Shown here in pieces: positions 38,711 through 51,700 of a stretch of DNA of 64,000 nucleotides; the stretch's first letter is position 1; every line of letters starts with the position of its first letter. A model generated the notes under the pieces. It had not been told where the DNA came from. It worked only from the letters and a program-made list of their open reading frames with translations, and did not search any database. The position numbers and the translations under genes were made by a program. This DNA comes from Xiphias gladius (lineage: Eukaryota > Chordata > Actinopteri > Istiophoriformes > Xiphiidae). The stretch covers positions 13,588,706-13,652,705 of the forward strand of contig NC_053417.1 in NCBI RefSeq assembly GCF_016859285.1. Reading direction: 5' to 3'.

Positions 38711-41700
38711 AATACTTTAAATAATAAGATGTCACTTAATGAACTAAGATACACTTATAAAATACACTTTCACGGATAAACTTTTCGTTCTGTGTTAAAG
38801 TGTGGTTACTTCTCTCAGTTAGAGATTTATTAGCCTCTCACTGATCCACAGTGAGTAGTTTGCTGATAATAGCTGGTTTCAGAACACCACAGAGGTTGAC
38901 AAATCTTATCATAACTGAAAATAGGAACGTTTCAAACATCATCAGAAAATAGGAATAACTTTAGTTAGAGTTAGTTTTAGTTAGATTTAGTTTATAATTT
39001 CAATCAGCTCGGTGTGGTCAAAAAACTATTATCTGGGAGGGGTGTTATAGTTTCCAACCCTAAAATTTTGGGGGTGGAGGATATAGTTTGGTTTACATTT
39101 GCATCACAGACTGTCCCTTTACGTGACTGAAAAAAATATAACAAGCAGCTAATGTTTCACATTAAATATGATGGGACATGAACACAGCCGCATGACCTCA
39201 GTTTGGTCTGCATAACACTTACTGAGTACAGAAGAAATAAAAACTCTAATGTTCAGGGGACGTTGCAGATCAAGTTTAAATTAAACTAAACGTAAACTGA
39301 CTATAAATTATTATAGTTAATCTCTTAGCAACGGTAGGAGTCACTGCAGCACATGCCATGATAACTTGATGAATTAATTAGTACAACCTGGAGGACATTA
39401 AAAAGTTGCAGGGAGGAGGTGGGCCACCTCATCTGAACCAAGGACCACCTGTTACATCAAAATGAAAGCACTTTTAAATGAATTTAAATATGAAGCTTTC
39501 AGGAAAAATAGAAGAGCTGCTATTACACACACCAATTACCACATATTTAAAGAGTAGAGCTACTGTTTAGGACATGAAATACTGACTCGCTTGTTCACGA
39601 TATGAGTTGTGTCAGAATCAGGGGGGTTTACCGCCACGGCCAAACAATGACCTGCTGCCGCCCACTCCACTAAGCCCCCACTCACAGCAATGATAAAGAA
39701 AATCAGACATTTAACACTCCAGCACACCCTTGCACACTTCTATACCCAACGCTCATCATAAAACCACTCCCACTGGTCTCGGAACAGCAGTGGCACATCG
39801 AACTTACTGATGACTCAGTTTAAAGCACAGACCGAGGCGGAGCCAAATGCACAGTCAGCAGAAGGGTACGTCATCATCGAGGCAGCGCATGAAGACCTGC
39901 AAGAGGACAGACGATAAGTGGGTCAACTGTCTGCAGTACACACATCCAGAGAGACTGAAGACAGATGTTGCTGCTGCTCCCAGCAGAGGGCCAGAGGCCA
40001 ACATGAGGAATTACAGGTGAAACCATATCTCAACAACTTGGGGATATGATGTGAGTGGCTGCCATGGCAACGCTGGACAGGAGGAAGTTAAACTGACAGG
40101 ATATGAGGCAAAGCAGCATGCCTTGTCCTGTGTAATGCTTGGACCGCAGGAAGACACATGGGATGGTCCTTTAATATCCTCCCCTGATTATTGATGATCA
40201 CAGTCCTTACGCTATCTGTCTGCTGAAGGAGGTGCTGGGCAGCGAGCTGAGATACCCGTCTGTCTCACACTTATACAGAAACTTCAGTCTTCAGGGGTGT
40301 AGACTTACTTGCAGGAGCTGCTGGATTGCTGTATTGTCCCAGGATGGGACACAGAGACAATCTGCCTCCCCCAGCAGAGGATGCCTCATACTTACATCTA
40401 ATCCTCGCACGGTGAAGCCTCACATATCAGCGGAGCCTCATCCAGAGGGAGGGAGGTTGAAGGTATTGCCAGACTGGAACTTTCTACTGTCTAATATCTC
40501 CACCGACTTCCACAGTAAAACTTCAGTTGATCTTTTAGTTGGTGCAGTTGATTTGTCCATAATCCAAATCAAACTTGAAATAAACTTAAAATCAAAAGGT
40601 CACTGAAGAACCACGGAAATGTATTCAACACAGGTAAAACAATTGCATTGTCCATACAGTCTTGGTCTTTTCTTAAAGGGTTATTTATCCTTTTCAAGCA
40701 GGCAGACATGAGAAGAAAGAAATAAGCGTACCTGCTGCCTCTCTTATTCTGGTAAAAAACTCTAGACCCTCTTGGGTGTATGCTGGTCCTATACATGCCA
40801 ATCCTGCCTATGCTATATGACTATTTTATAATATGTAGCCGGTGTAATCACTGAGGCTATGGACGATTACACTTATAGTCTTTTAAAAACATTAGGTATT
40901 AAAGCACTACATAAAACAAAATATAATTTTCCAAATAATTTTTTCAATCAGTGCAAGCTCATAACAAACCCAACAGGACACACACTTTTACTGCCTGCAT
41001 CCCAGACAGCAAAAGAAAGGTGTTTTATCCTGACGGTGCTCTTCTGGCTCCTGCTGGGCTCTCTTCCCCAGTAGCTGTGGTCATGGAGATGAGACGGCAC
41101 ATCACACATCTGTAACCGTTAGCATGCAGTTTAGGATAGGGCTCTGCTTAATTCAACGCAAATATATTTGACTGAAAATTAAATAAACTGGTTAATCCCT
41201 TCAACCTGCTGAGCTCACTGACGTTTCCCTTAATTAGACAAACATTTTTCTACTCTGTATGTAAATGTCAGTTTCTTTTTTCTTTCCTTTCTAATTTGTC
41301 TGCTTATTTATTTATAGTTGCAATATCACATGTAACTTGTCAGTATTGAAACAGCAATAACAAAAATGATCACTTAAATAAAACAATAAATGAAGGCTAC
41401 ATCTTGAGAAAAAAGTGGAAACTATTGGATCTTTAAAATGAGCACTTGGAGGTGGAGGCTGAATACAAACCTGTGCAATATCCAACATCTTATTTTACCC
41501 AAAGAAGTTTAAACAAGTAAATGCTGGATCACTTTGCTTTAAAAGCAGCAATTGCTTCAGACCTGGGCAGGTTACTTTGGTCTGCACATTCCAGTTATTT
41601 ACACCAAAGACTTTAAAATGTTACTGAACAAACCTGACACTACATCAAAGTCAGTTCCCGGAGCTCTCAAAATTTAGACACATCTAGGCTTAAATTCAGT

Positions 41701-43300
41701 CGAGGCGTTGAATAAAATGGCTTGAAAAAGTCCTTCAAATGATCTTAAACTCCTTGTAATCTCACATTTTTAGCAACTTCGTTTTAGCAACCAGTTTCAT
41801 ACGTCAGCACCAAGACAAGCTGCCGATCCTAACAATTTAAGTATTTCTTTACAGAAGTATTATTTTACAAACAAAAAATGAATAGTTTCTGTCACCAAGT
41901 TAAAAGAAGAGGGGACATGTAAAAATCCAAATATATTTAGCATTGAAACTTAGTTAACTAAGTTAACTGACAAGGTTGTTAGCTGCACATCAGTGGTTAA
42001 ATAGCCATATGTCTAATTAAATATGTTTAGGACAGTCTATTCCCCCTGCTCGGACTGACAGGCACTGTGCTGGACCTGTGTCACCTGTTTAGTGAGCAGG
42101 TTTAGTAAATAGTCTATAATATGAATGTTGGTGTTAGCTAGCATACTTTATGTAGCTACCTGTCATGACAGCAGGCCAAGTTAGTTCAAAGGTCAAACTT
42201 CAATGTTTGGAAACACAAAAACAACAGAGGCAGGTTCACCTAGTTCAATGCAGCGCGTCTCTTCCATCTTTGTGAACCTTTAGTTTGGTGTTGTAAAGCT
42301 CAGAAAACAGACAGAGGTTAACCAGCTGTTGCTCCACGTTACATCTGGATACAGCTGTGAAGTCACCGCACGTGCTCCAGCTCTAATCGACGTGGGCCTC
42401 AACAGTGAGTCCTAAACTGGAGTCCATATGAAGTAGCCTAAGTCTCTCTTAAATTTGTTCATATGGTGCACAATGCCAGATACAAGTTACAGAGGTCTAT
42501 TATAATAAGATAAATCTTCAGTTTTTTTTTTTTTAATTTTTAAACTCATTCCATTAATCGACTTTTCCACAGAACATAAATGAATGACTACATCATTTGC
42601 AGCATATGATGACCTAAAACGTATTCCAGTCTGAAACTTGCAGTTTCTCTGAGCAGAAGTTGTTATAACTTCAAATATGGGCTGGCCTTTTCTCCTTTGT
42701 TGACTGTTGTTTATTTATAAAGCGTCACTAATTAGACAACCATTTCTCACAAGGAGCTCTGGTACTTGTCAACTCACTCTACAGACTGGCCTCACTTGCA
42801 GCTTCCAACAACAAATTCTGAGCTTGGAGAAAGTTTGCTTTCAGACATGCTGCTCAAGCCTTCTAGAGTAATTTACAACAGATTTTGTTGCTTCATACTC
42901 AGATGAATCTGAGAGGAGGATTCATTAGGGAAATCCTTTATCTTAATTCCAAATGTTTTTGGTGAAGACGATTGATCAATACTTTCCCAATACTTATATT
43001 TACCCTTGTGTTTTCATGAATTTGGTGAATTTCTTTGACTGTAATCTCAGTTTTCCTTTTTGAGCTTCTGAATATGATTTATAATTTACAAATGTGTCTA
43101 TTACACAAAATCAACTTGAAGTACATAAAATAAGATTGCAGTAAATAAAAACCATTAGTACAATAGAATGTAACAAACAATTGTTTAAAAAAGCAATGTT
43201 TTAGTGCAGCCTTCCTTAGTATTCAAGAGTCATTACGCATTTTGAAAACTCTTCTTAAAAACTTGCAAAAAGCACATTTGTTCAAGCAGTATAGCACAAT
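38711..43300. other. Gene-poor intergenic DNA
   Basis: Long AT-rich stretch without recognisable protein exons. A TTAG-rich tandem-like run lies at about 38960-38998. The segment 39800-40480 is less AT-rich and contains isolated donor-like and acceptor-like signals on both strands, but no frame that matches a family; it could be regulatory DNA or a non-coding transcript. Nothing else can be supported. Confidence 0.4.
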
Positions 43301-43314
43301 TTTGAATTCATCGT

Positions 43315-43430
43315 AGCCTACTTTACTCAAGTATTTCATTTGTATGATCATTTATACTTGTATTTCAAAGCATTTCAGGGAGAAATACTTGACTTTCTAC
43401 TTGACTACATTATTTGAAAGTTACTGCCAC
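43315..43430. repeat. Dispersed fish repeat relic with ACTCAAGTA motifs
   Basis: TTTACTCAAGTATTTCATTT, then ACTTGACTTTCTACTTGAC, resembles the common teleost repeat also seen near 10975-11670. It is short and degenerate. Confidence 0.4.
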
Positions 43431-43637
43431 ACTCTGCCACACTCTTCCCTAGAATGATAAATAATCACCAAATGATCATCTTTGCTACTGACCGACTCAT
43501 TCAAGAGGCTCGTTTAAACATGATGTTAACTGAAGGATCCGCTAGGTGGCGAAATTAGGCTGTGTAAGCAACATCATGAGTTACCTAAACCAATTGGAGG
43601 ACTCAGAGCTACCTGTTGGACCAGACTCATAGTTGCT

Positions 43638-43701
43638 TAATAATAATAACAATCATAATAATAATAATTATTATTAATATTATAATGATAACAGTAATAA
43701 T
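43638..43701. repeat. (AAT)n/(TTA)n palindromic microsatellite
   Basis: An AAT trinucleotide run is followed directly by its inverse TTA run (ATAATAATAATTATTATTAA), giving a simple self-complementary tract. Confidence 0.85.
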
Positions 43702-44199
43702 CTTGGGCCACTCCTGGAAATGACAAAAAAAAAAATCACATCTGGATCTTTCAGCTGACCTACGGTGACCAGTGCTGAAAATTCAGCATCACTCCTACTA
43801 TTCCGAGTGACTAAATGGCCTAATTTAAGAGGTTTGTTTGTGTCGTTGTCTTTGCATGCCATGCAGTGAAACAACACCAGCAAATGCTGCAGTTCTTCAA
43901 GCTATACAGTGATAGTACTCCACCAGTCAGTGTGTTCAAGAACAGTCTGTCACTTAGATTTTCACATGAGGGAGTAGACATATTGGTTCTCAGACTTAGG
44001 TCTGTAGAACCAATCCCAGCCCTGCAGTGAAAGGTGCACTGCAGTGCACAAAAATTCACATATTGTGCTCAGGGCTGTTCGTATTTTTTTTTTGCTGTTG
44101 GTTTTCTATACGACCCATTTAATTTATAAACCATGTTATCTAAGAATGTTGGTACCGCAATGCAGGTCAAAAAAAACAAGTAAATTAAAGGATGATGAA

Positions 44200-45092
44200 A
44201 CAGTCGACTTATTTCTCTCGCCTCTCTCTATCGCTCTCTCTCCCTCCCTCTCTCACAAACACACACACACACAGAGATACACACTTCATCAGCCCATCCT
44301 CTCGCTCTAATTAGAGGGAGTGGTTCAATAATGCGCCAACCTCCGCCAGCAGCCGAAGAGTTAAATTGTCGAGCCTGTTGTTGAACGCGCCATCCAACCG
44401 GGCTGTGTCGCTAAGGGAAGACAGGCTTCTCGTGGAGAAGCAACAGATCCCCAGCTGGAAAAAAAACAAGCCCACATCTGGCACACGAGCGGAGCAGTTT
44501 CAGCAGGAAGGACTGGTGGGATATTTCAGTGCATGGTTAAATGCGCCACTGGATCCTTGTCAGGCGTCTTCGTGCTGTGTGGAGAACAGAAAAAGTTGTC
44601 ACTAATAGTTGTGGATTTTGGCGTTGCAGCATTTATGTAAAATTTGTCTACAAGGGGGCGAGGAGTGACACGTTAGTTCAGGCTCAGCGGTTGGTGCTGT
44701 AGGCCCCCACCGTCGTGCGTAATTAGCCAATATTCGTCTTTTTTTTTTTTTTTTTACCGGCAGCATCCTTCTCTTCATGGACGGGAAATTGGTTCCACAT
44801 CTGGAGGCATCGATTTTAGTCACATTGCCCAATCGGTTCGACGACAGCATTTAAATAACACATACCTGCGTTTTGTCGCGACACCAGACTGAGCTGTAAC
44901 AGGTGGTTTTTATTGAGCGTCTCACTTTGGCGCTGTCGAGACCATTATCTTTTGGATAAATGAGCCACACAGGCCGTTTTACGGACTGGGCTCTGAAATG
45001 AGGGCGCACTTTGCGTTAAGTTTTTGATTTTCGGACGAGTGGACAACAGTTTGTAACGGAGGGGCGAACAGCCGGAAGGTCTCTGCTTCTCA
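44200..45092 (+). promoter_or_regulatory. kcnc4: Putative kcnc4 promoter and 5' leader
   Basis: The DNA becomes less AT-rich toward the kcnc4 start. A CT-rich tract with a short (CA)n run lies at 44215-44275. Several upstream ATGs occur in all frames, as is usual for voltage-gated potassium channel leaders. No TATA box or transcription start can be fixed, so promoter limits are only positional. Confidence 0.35.
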
Positions 45093-45707
45093 ATGATAAG
45101 CTCGGTGTGTGTTTCGTCTTACCGAGGGCGCAAGTCAGGCAACAAACCTCCGTCCAAATCATGTCTGAAGGAGGAGATGGCCAGGGGGGAAGACTCGGAC
45201 AAAATTATCATCAACGTGGGCGGCACTCGACATGAAACCTACAAGAGCACCCTCAGGACCCTGCCGGGGACCCGCCTGGCGTGGCTGGCGGACCCGGACA
45301 CGCAGGTCAGGTCCGACTCGGACGCTGCGCCCCCGAGTGCCACCGAGTTCTTCTTCGACAGACACCCGGGCATCTTCGCGTACGTGCTCAACTACTACCG
45401 GACCGGCAAGCTGCACTGCCCGGCCGACGTCTGCGGGCCGCTCTTCGAGGAGGAGCTCGCGTTTTGGGGGATAGACGAGACCGACGTGGAGCCGTGCTGC
45501 TGGATGACCTACCGCCAGCACCGGGACGCGGAGGAGGCCCTTGAAATATTCGAAACGCCGGACCTGGAGGACACCGACGACGACAGAGAGATGCCCAGGC
45601 GGTTCGGCATCGAGGACTGTCCCGATAGGTCGAGGGGCTGCTGCGAAGTTTGGCAGCCGAAGATCTGGGCCCTGTTTGACGACCCGTACTCCTCCAGAGC
45701 AGCCAGG
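45093..45707 (+). CDS. kcnc4: kcnc4 exon 1: inactivation ball and T1 domain
   Basis: The frame begins [18 protein letters not shown], the Kv3.4 inactivation peptide. It includes Cys6, the redox-sensitive residue, and Ser8, Ser9, Ser15 and Ser21, sites by which PKC abolishes fast inactivation in mammals. Residues about 37-140 form the T1 tetramerisation domain. The zinc ligands fit the HX5CX20CC pattern (His108, Cys114, Cys135, Cys136). The loop after WLADPD is shorter than the Gly-rich human one. The exon ends at RAAR with donor AGG|GTGAGT, just before S1. Confidence 0.96.
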
Positions 45708-48700
45708 GTGAGTTCACCAGGTGTTTCCTCTTTTCAGCGCTTTGGTGACCATATGTCAGTGTGAGACCATAAAAAGCCTGCAAGTGATTTTCCATTTAGG
45801 GGGAAAAGGCGCACACGTACTTATCAACAGGTGTCCCTACCAGGCTCAGCCAATCAGGCTGCAACAGGTAGCCTACAGGTAGCCACGACCTCAAGTCTCT
45901 GCGTTGGGATGGATCTGACCTGCCCGCGTTTGTGTTTACACTTTCCAATGCGAAGGTTTTACCTCTCATACTACCAGATGTTTTAGTCTGTATCTCACTC
46001 TGATCTGAAGAATCAGCCGCTCAGTCCAATTTGTGTTTACTTTATTTCACCACTCAACATCAGTACTGGTTACTGGGAACATAAAATCAACACAGGACAC
46101 AGTAAAACAACAATGAAACAAGTTAAAGATATTAAACAATAGCTAAAACCTGCTGTCTAGTCAGTACATTTGCCAAGTATGTCAAGTGTACTGGAATCCA
46201 GATTTCAGTTGAGTCCACATTCGCCTGAAATTGTGCTGATTTATTTATTTATTTATTTATTTTTTACTTGGTAGTAAAATCTACCAGAGAATATAAACTC
46301 AGTGCTGCTGCTCTTTTTGTTCCTGGCGACACTGCTATCCATCGGTTTCAGGTGAAAGCTGTATCTGTTGGAGTTTGAAACCAGTCTGGGAAGTGGAAGC
46401 TTGATGTGGTTCCTTGTATGGACACGTCTGCTACCTGACCACAGCTCGTATCTTCACATCTGTTTCACTGAATGTGTTTCCAAGAACAGACATGGAGGGA
46501 ATAACCAGGAATTGAAAGAGAACATCCTCAGAAGAGAAGCACAGTGAACATTCTCTTTAATGTGCTCAACATTATAACAACAGTAAAACAAAAAAAAGGA
46601 AATTCTTATAAACCTTTTGACCAACACACAGCTTTATGATCATTTGTTTTAGCTGATTAATATATGGCTTTCTGTTTGTGCATGTAACACAGAGCCAGTA
46701 AAAACGCAAATGACTGAGTGTTTTACTGATGTGGGAAAAGTGAATATGAAATGAAACTATGACCAAACTATCCATCTGATTTGCCTCCTAGAAAGCAGGC
46801 CCCCTAGAAAATAAATGAACATACAACCACATTATTATCTTCACTGTGTTAGAACATTACTTTGGAGATATTAGGGCTCACATGCACTTTATGGCCAAAA
46901 GTATGTGGCCACCTTGTCCTGTTTCAACAGGACTTTGCCCCTGTGCACAAAGTCCATAAATACATTACTTCTCCATCCTGATGTGGAAGAACTTGGCTGG
47001 CCTGCACAGAGCCCTGACCGCAACCTCATCGAACACCGCTGGGATCACCTACGGCCCCGACTACTACCCAGGCCTTATTGTCAAAACATCAGTTGCCAAA
47101 CTCACTAATGCTTTTGTGGCTGAATGGGAGCAAATCCCTCCAGACATGTTCCAAGATCTTGTGGAAAGCCTCTCCAGAAGAGTGGAGGGTGTCACAGCAG
47201 CAGATTGATGCCTAGAGTTTTTAACAGTCACACATGGGAGTAAAGTTCAGGTGTCCACATTTTGGTTAACCCTTGTGTTTTGTTGACATTGGCTTCACCT
47301 CCTCATCGTTTGGGGTCCCACAGACTTCACTGCTACATGTGTAAAAATAATGATAATCAATGTAAAATCAATCCAATTTTTTTTCATTAAATATATTTTT
47401 CTTCTCTCCTGACCCAATATGTAGAACTGTATTGATGTGGTAACTTTAACAGAAATGTCCATAAAGCATTGTTATTGCACCAAAAAGTAAGTATGTAATG
47501 TTTGATATATTATGAGGGCTATGCATAAACAAATACAGTCAGTTGCCAGTTTATGAGGTACAACTAGATAAAACCAATGCAGTCTAATACAGCAGCGCTA
47601 CAATAAATCCTACCTTCATGACTGTTATAATGCACGATTTTTGTTGAAACCATTTTAGAGAGATGTTGATTCAGCTGTGTTGCTCCTTTTGGAGGCTGTA
47701 GTTTGTGGTGCTGTTGACCCGTTTCAGGTTATGTTAAGAGGTGTTTCCAATATTTATCCTACCCTCACTGATATAAACATGGTGGACAAAATATCGGAAA
47801 AACGTATCAATGTAACGCAATACAACTCAGCGGCACCACATAACTCCATCCTCCAAAATAATCATAAATTTGGATCGACACCTCTCTGAAACAGTTTCAA
47901 CACAAACTGCACACTCTAACCCTCATGAAGGAGGATGTTTTGCAGGACTGTTTTGTTAGACTGCATTAGTTTTAGCCTGGTGAACCTAGTAAACTGCCAG
48001 CTGAGTGTATATATTTGTTTGCCAAAAAGTCGTTCTCAGACAGAACTCTACAGTATGTTATCATATATAGTTACCTATGTTTGGGATCAGTTAGATCGCA
48101 GAGTGATCTAACTCTCCGTCAGACCTGTAGCGAACAAACTTGTATAAAAATTCAAATAAATGTACAGTATTTGCGGTTGGGGAGGGATGATTCTGCGTAA
48201 AAAAGCCGTCAACACCAATCACAGACACAGAGCATATGAAAATCCTTTATATCTAACTTTTCAAATTTTCAATTAATCTGTTAGTTATAGCCTCGACTAA
48301 TCACTTTGGCTCTAAAAATGTAAGGAAATAGTGCAAAAATGTATTTTCCCAGAGCCCAAGGTATTGTCTTCATATATCATCATATCTTCATCATATTTGA
48401 CAAATTCTCACCTTTGATAAGCTGGAAGCAGAGAATCTTTGGCATTTGATTATCAAAACAGTATTATTTTCCTATTGATCAACTAATCGACTGATCGTTT
48501 CAGTCCTATATATTTCACCAAGTTTCTTTAGCGGACTTCCGAAACACGTCATGAAAGCAAAATGATTCTCATATAAATAGGAAAAGTCATGATGTATGAC
48601 ACTGATAAAACAATGTTTCTGATTATAAAAAAAGGGTCTGTGGATTCCTGGATCCGGCTTCTCACCCGTCACTACACACATTTGTTTTGTTTTAAATAAT

Positions 48701-51700
48701 TACAAAAGATGACACATTTATCTTACAACACATTTTATGGCCTGCATGCTCTCCAGACAACTGGTCAGTAATGTGAATAGCAGTTTTTTTCAGTTCTCAG
48801 TTAAATTTATGTTATGGAATTGTGGCAAATTACTGAAAATACGGAAAATGCTGTTTCATGATAGAAATACAGGGCTGGTGAAGTGTTCCCACACATCCTG
48901 TTCAAGGTTTGCACTCGAAGATCCTCGAAACACGAGTGTTTGAAAGGCTGCAGGATTGTACATCCATTTACAGTAAATCACACTGTATATTCATGAGGAG
49001 AAAGGGGTCTAAATGCACATAGAAAAAAAATACAGAGAAATAGAGAAAACTAAACTTATCATCCATTTAGAACAACATTAAGAAATGTAATTGTACGTCA
49101 CCCATTTTACAATGCTGAGTGAAACACCTCTGCCGCATTTTTGGTGGATTTCTCGTCGTTGGTGAATAATGTTTTATACAAAGATCTACATCATGTCACG
49201 GTTTAAGTGTTTTTTAAAAGTATTATATTAGTATTCTAAGTTTATTATGATGAAAAAGGTACACTTCTGTTTGTTTTATGGGCAAAATAAATGTTGCTGT
49301 GTTGTAAATTAAAATCAATTTTCTCTCATTACATACACAGGGGATGTCCTCCTTCTGTTTGAAAGCATGCTATGGCTAATGGCTCAGCAACAAAAGCAGA
49401 GTGCTTAGTGGAGTAAACGTGAAAGCAAGTATCGAGTGTCACTATAGCAGGAGTTGTCAGGCAAATGGCCAGGAGCTTTCATCAGGCAAAAAGAAAAATG
49501 CATTTAGATCAGATAGAGAGACTGATGCTCACTCAAATTTCTGTTTGCCTGCTTGTCGAGTTGAATGATCTATTCAGAGACTCCCACAGTGATGCACAAG
49601 TATAATAACATGCCAGTCGCGCTACAAATACTGTTTATTTTAGCTTCTCGTCCAAGTGGCAATTGCGGGCCGTCACAGTGGAACAGCCGACATCTCTGAG
49701 TCACAGCTGCCACTGCGTCGGTGCCGTCTGAAGATGACCCACGCTGTGCCTGCCAGTTAATCACATCTGTCTCTCACAGTCGGAATACTTGTAAACTAAT
49801 TTATTCGGATTTGTTAAGGTCTTCAAATAGTAGCAGTGTAGATGTGAATCTTTCTGGAAGTATTTAATAAGAATGAGTGAGGGCGGATCCATATTGACCC
49901 GGTCATAATGTTCTCTGTCCATTTCCTCTCCAGCCGATTCATGTATATATGTTTGTTCTGTGTGCATCCTGAATGGACACAGAGAGCATTTTGAGGGACT
50001 CACGTTACATTGATGGCCTTTTTGTTTGTTTCAAAGAGCCTTTAAGCTCATCTCAGGTAATGTGAATCTTCAAAAGCCTGAGGGAAGTTGATTTGTCCAT
50101 CGTTTAAGCCGCATCCTCTTCAGGATCAACCAGGACTGGAGGTGCAGCTCTGTGAAAGACAGCACATGAGACTTCTGCACTAATGATGGCACCCTCACAA
50201 ATCCCAGACATGAGAGTATTGTATACAGTGCCACCCCAGTGAGTGCAACAGCTTTAACATACAGTGCAGTCAGCAGGTCATAGGACCGTAATGGCTCTGT
50301 ACTCCATCACAGTGGATTTGAAATGGAACCCATCAGATTAACACTTTGAATTGCAACCTTTTACAATCATGCTAGTGGCATGGCTGCATGGATGACGATG
50401 TCAGTCGATTCACCGCTTTGGTCCAGACTAAAATATATCAACAAATTTTTAGATGGAATTCCATGCAGTTTTGCACAGATTTTAATGGTCCCCAGAGGAT
50501 GAATCGCACTGACTTGGGTAATCCCCTGACCTTTCCTCTATTGCATCCATGAGGTTGACATATTTGTTTTTTAGTTAATGTCTCAAAAACTATTGAATGG
50601 ATTGCCATAAAATTTGGGACAGAAAGGAATCGCGTCTTTAGGATGAATTGTGATAACTCTAATTAATCCCCTTAGTTTTTCTTCCAGCGCTGTCATCAGA
50701 TCAAAATTGTCCAATACTTTTTTTGACCTGCAAAACTAATGACATTCCCATCATCCTCATTTCTACTTTGTGTTTAGTGATAGTTAGTGAAAATTAGCAT
50801 GCTAACACACTACCCTAAGATGGTTAACATGGTAAAAATATATATACTTTCTAAACATCAGCATGTCAGCATTTTCATTTTAGCATGTTAATACACTGAT
50901 GTTAATCTTTAGCTCAAAGCCTAATTAAAGAATTACAGAGCCACTAGCGGGGCCATAGACTCTTGGTCTTGTTGTACACAGGTTCCAATTTTAGCGGACA
51001 GTAACTGGATAAGTTAAGATAACCTTACTGTTAAGTCATCGTGATTAATATTTGTCCATAAATTTATTGTAGTCAACAACTGGATGATGTTTACGACTCA
51101 TATGTAGCCAGCAGCACACTTGTTTCTTCCCTGGTGATGCTTTACCAGGTCGACCTGGCAAATCTGTACTGCAGCCCTTCTCATTTCTTGCTTGCTTAGA
51201 GGCCTTTTGTCATCAGTCTGGTCTTCAAAAAGTGAAACACATGGTTAGTTGGAATAAGGTCAGATGACTGACTTGGCAAGTCAAATCATTCCTGTTAAGC
51301 CCTAAAAAACTCTTGGCTGTCTGGTCCACATATTTGAGGTGGCTGACCTGCTGCATTGTCCTAAATTGGAGGGGTGAGTATTAATAGACCTACAGTTTCT
51401 TCACAGTCCACCAAATATGGACATTAACACTCTCAAACAACTTTAAAGTTGAAGGTCAGAACTTTAACCTCATGGTTTCTCTTTTAGCCCAGTTTGTTGA
51501 AGAATAGAGCCAAAACAATGAAAACACATCATTGCATTAATAGTATTAGTATAGACACAGGTAACGTATGCAAAACAAGTGCAAGTGTTTAATTAAAATA
51601 AATACCTGACAATATGTTATTCCAGTTTAAACACCTGTAGAGCTCCATGGCACTGATATATTATTGAGCTTTGTAATCTCGGTTTTCTTACATGTGACAC

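Noticed and set aside
40232-40606. 124-codon plus-strand frame in intergenic DNA
   Set aside because: Composition and content show no domain, signal peptide or homologue I recognise, and it lies in repeat-poor intergenic sequence without promoter evidence.
45159-45795. Long Arg/Pro-rich frames in other frames of kcnc4 exon 1
   Set aside because: High GC content removes stop codons in all frames here. The frame encoding the ball and T1 domain explains the locus.
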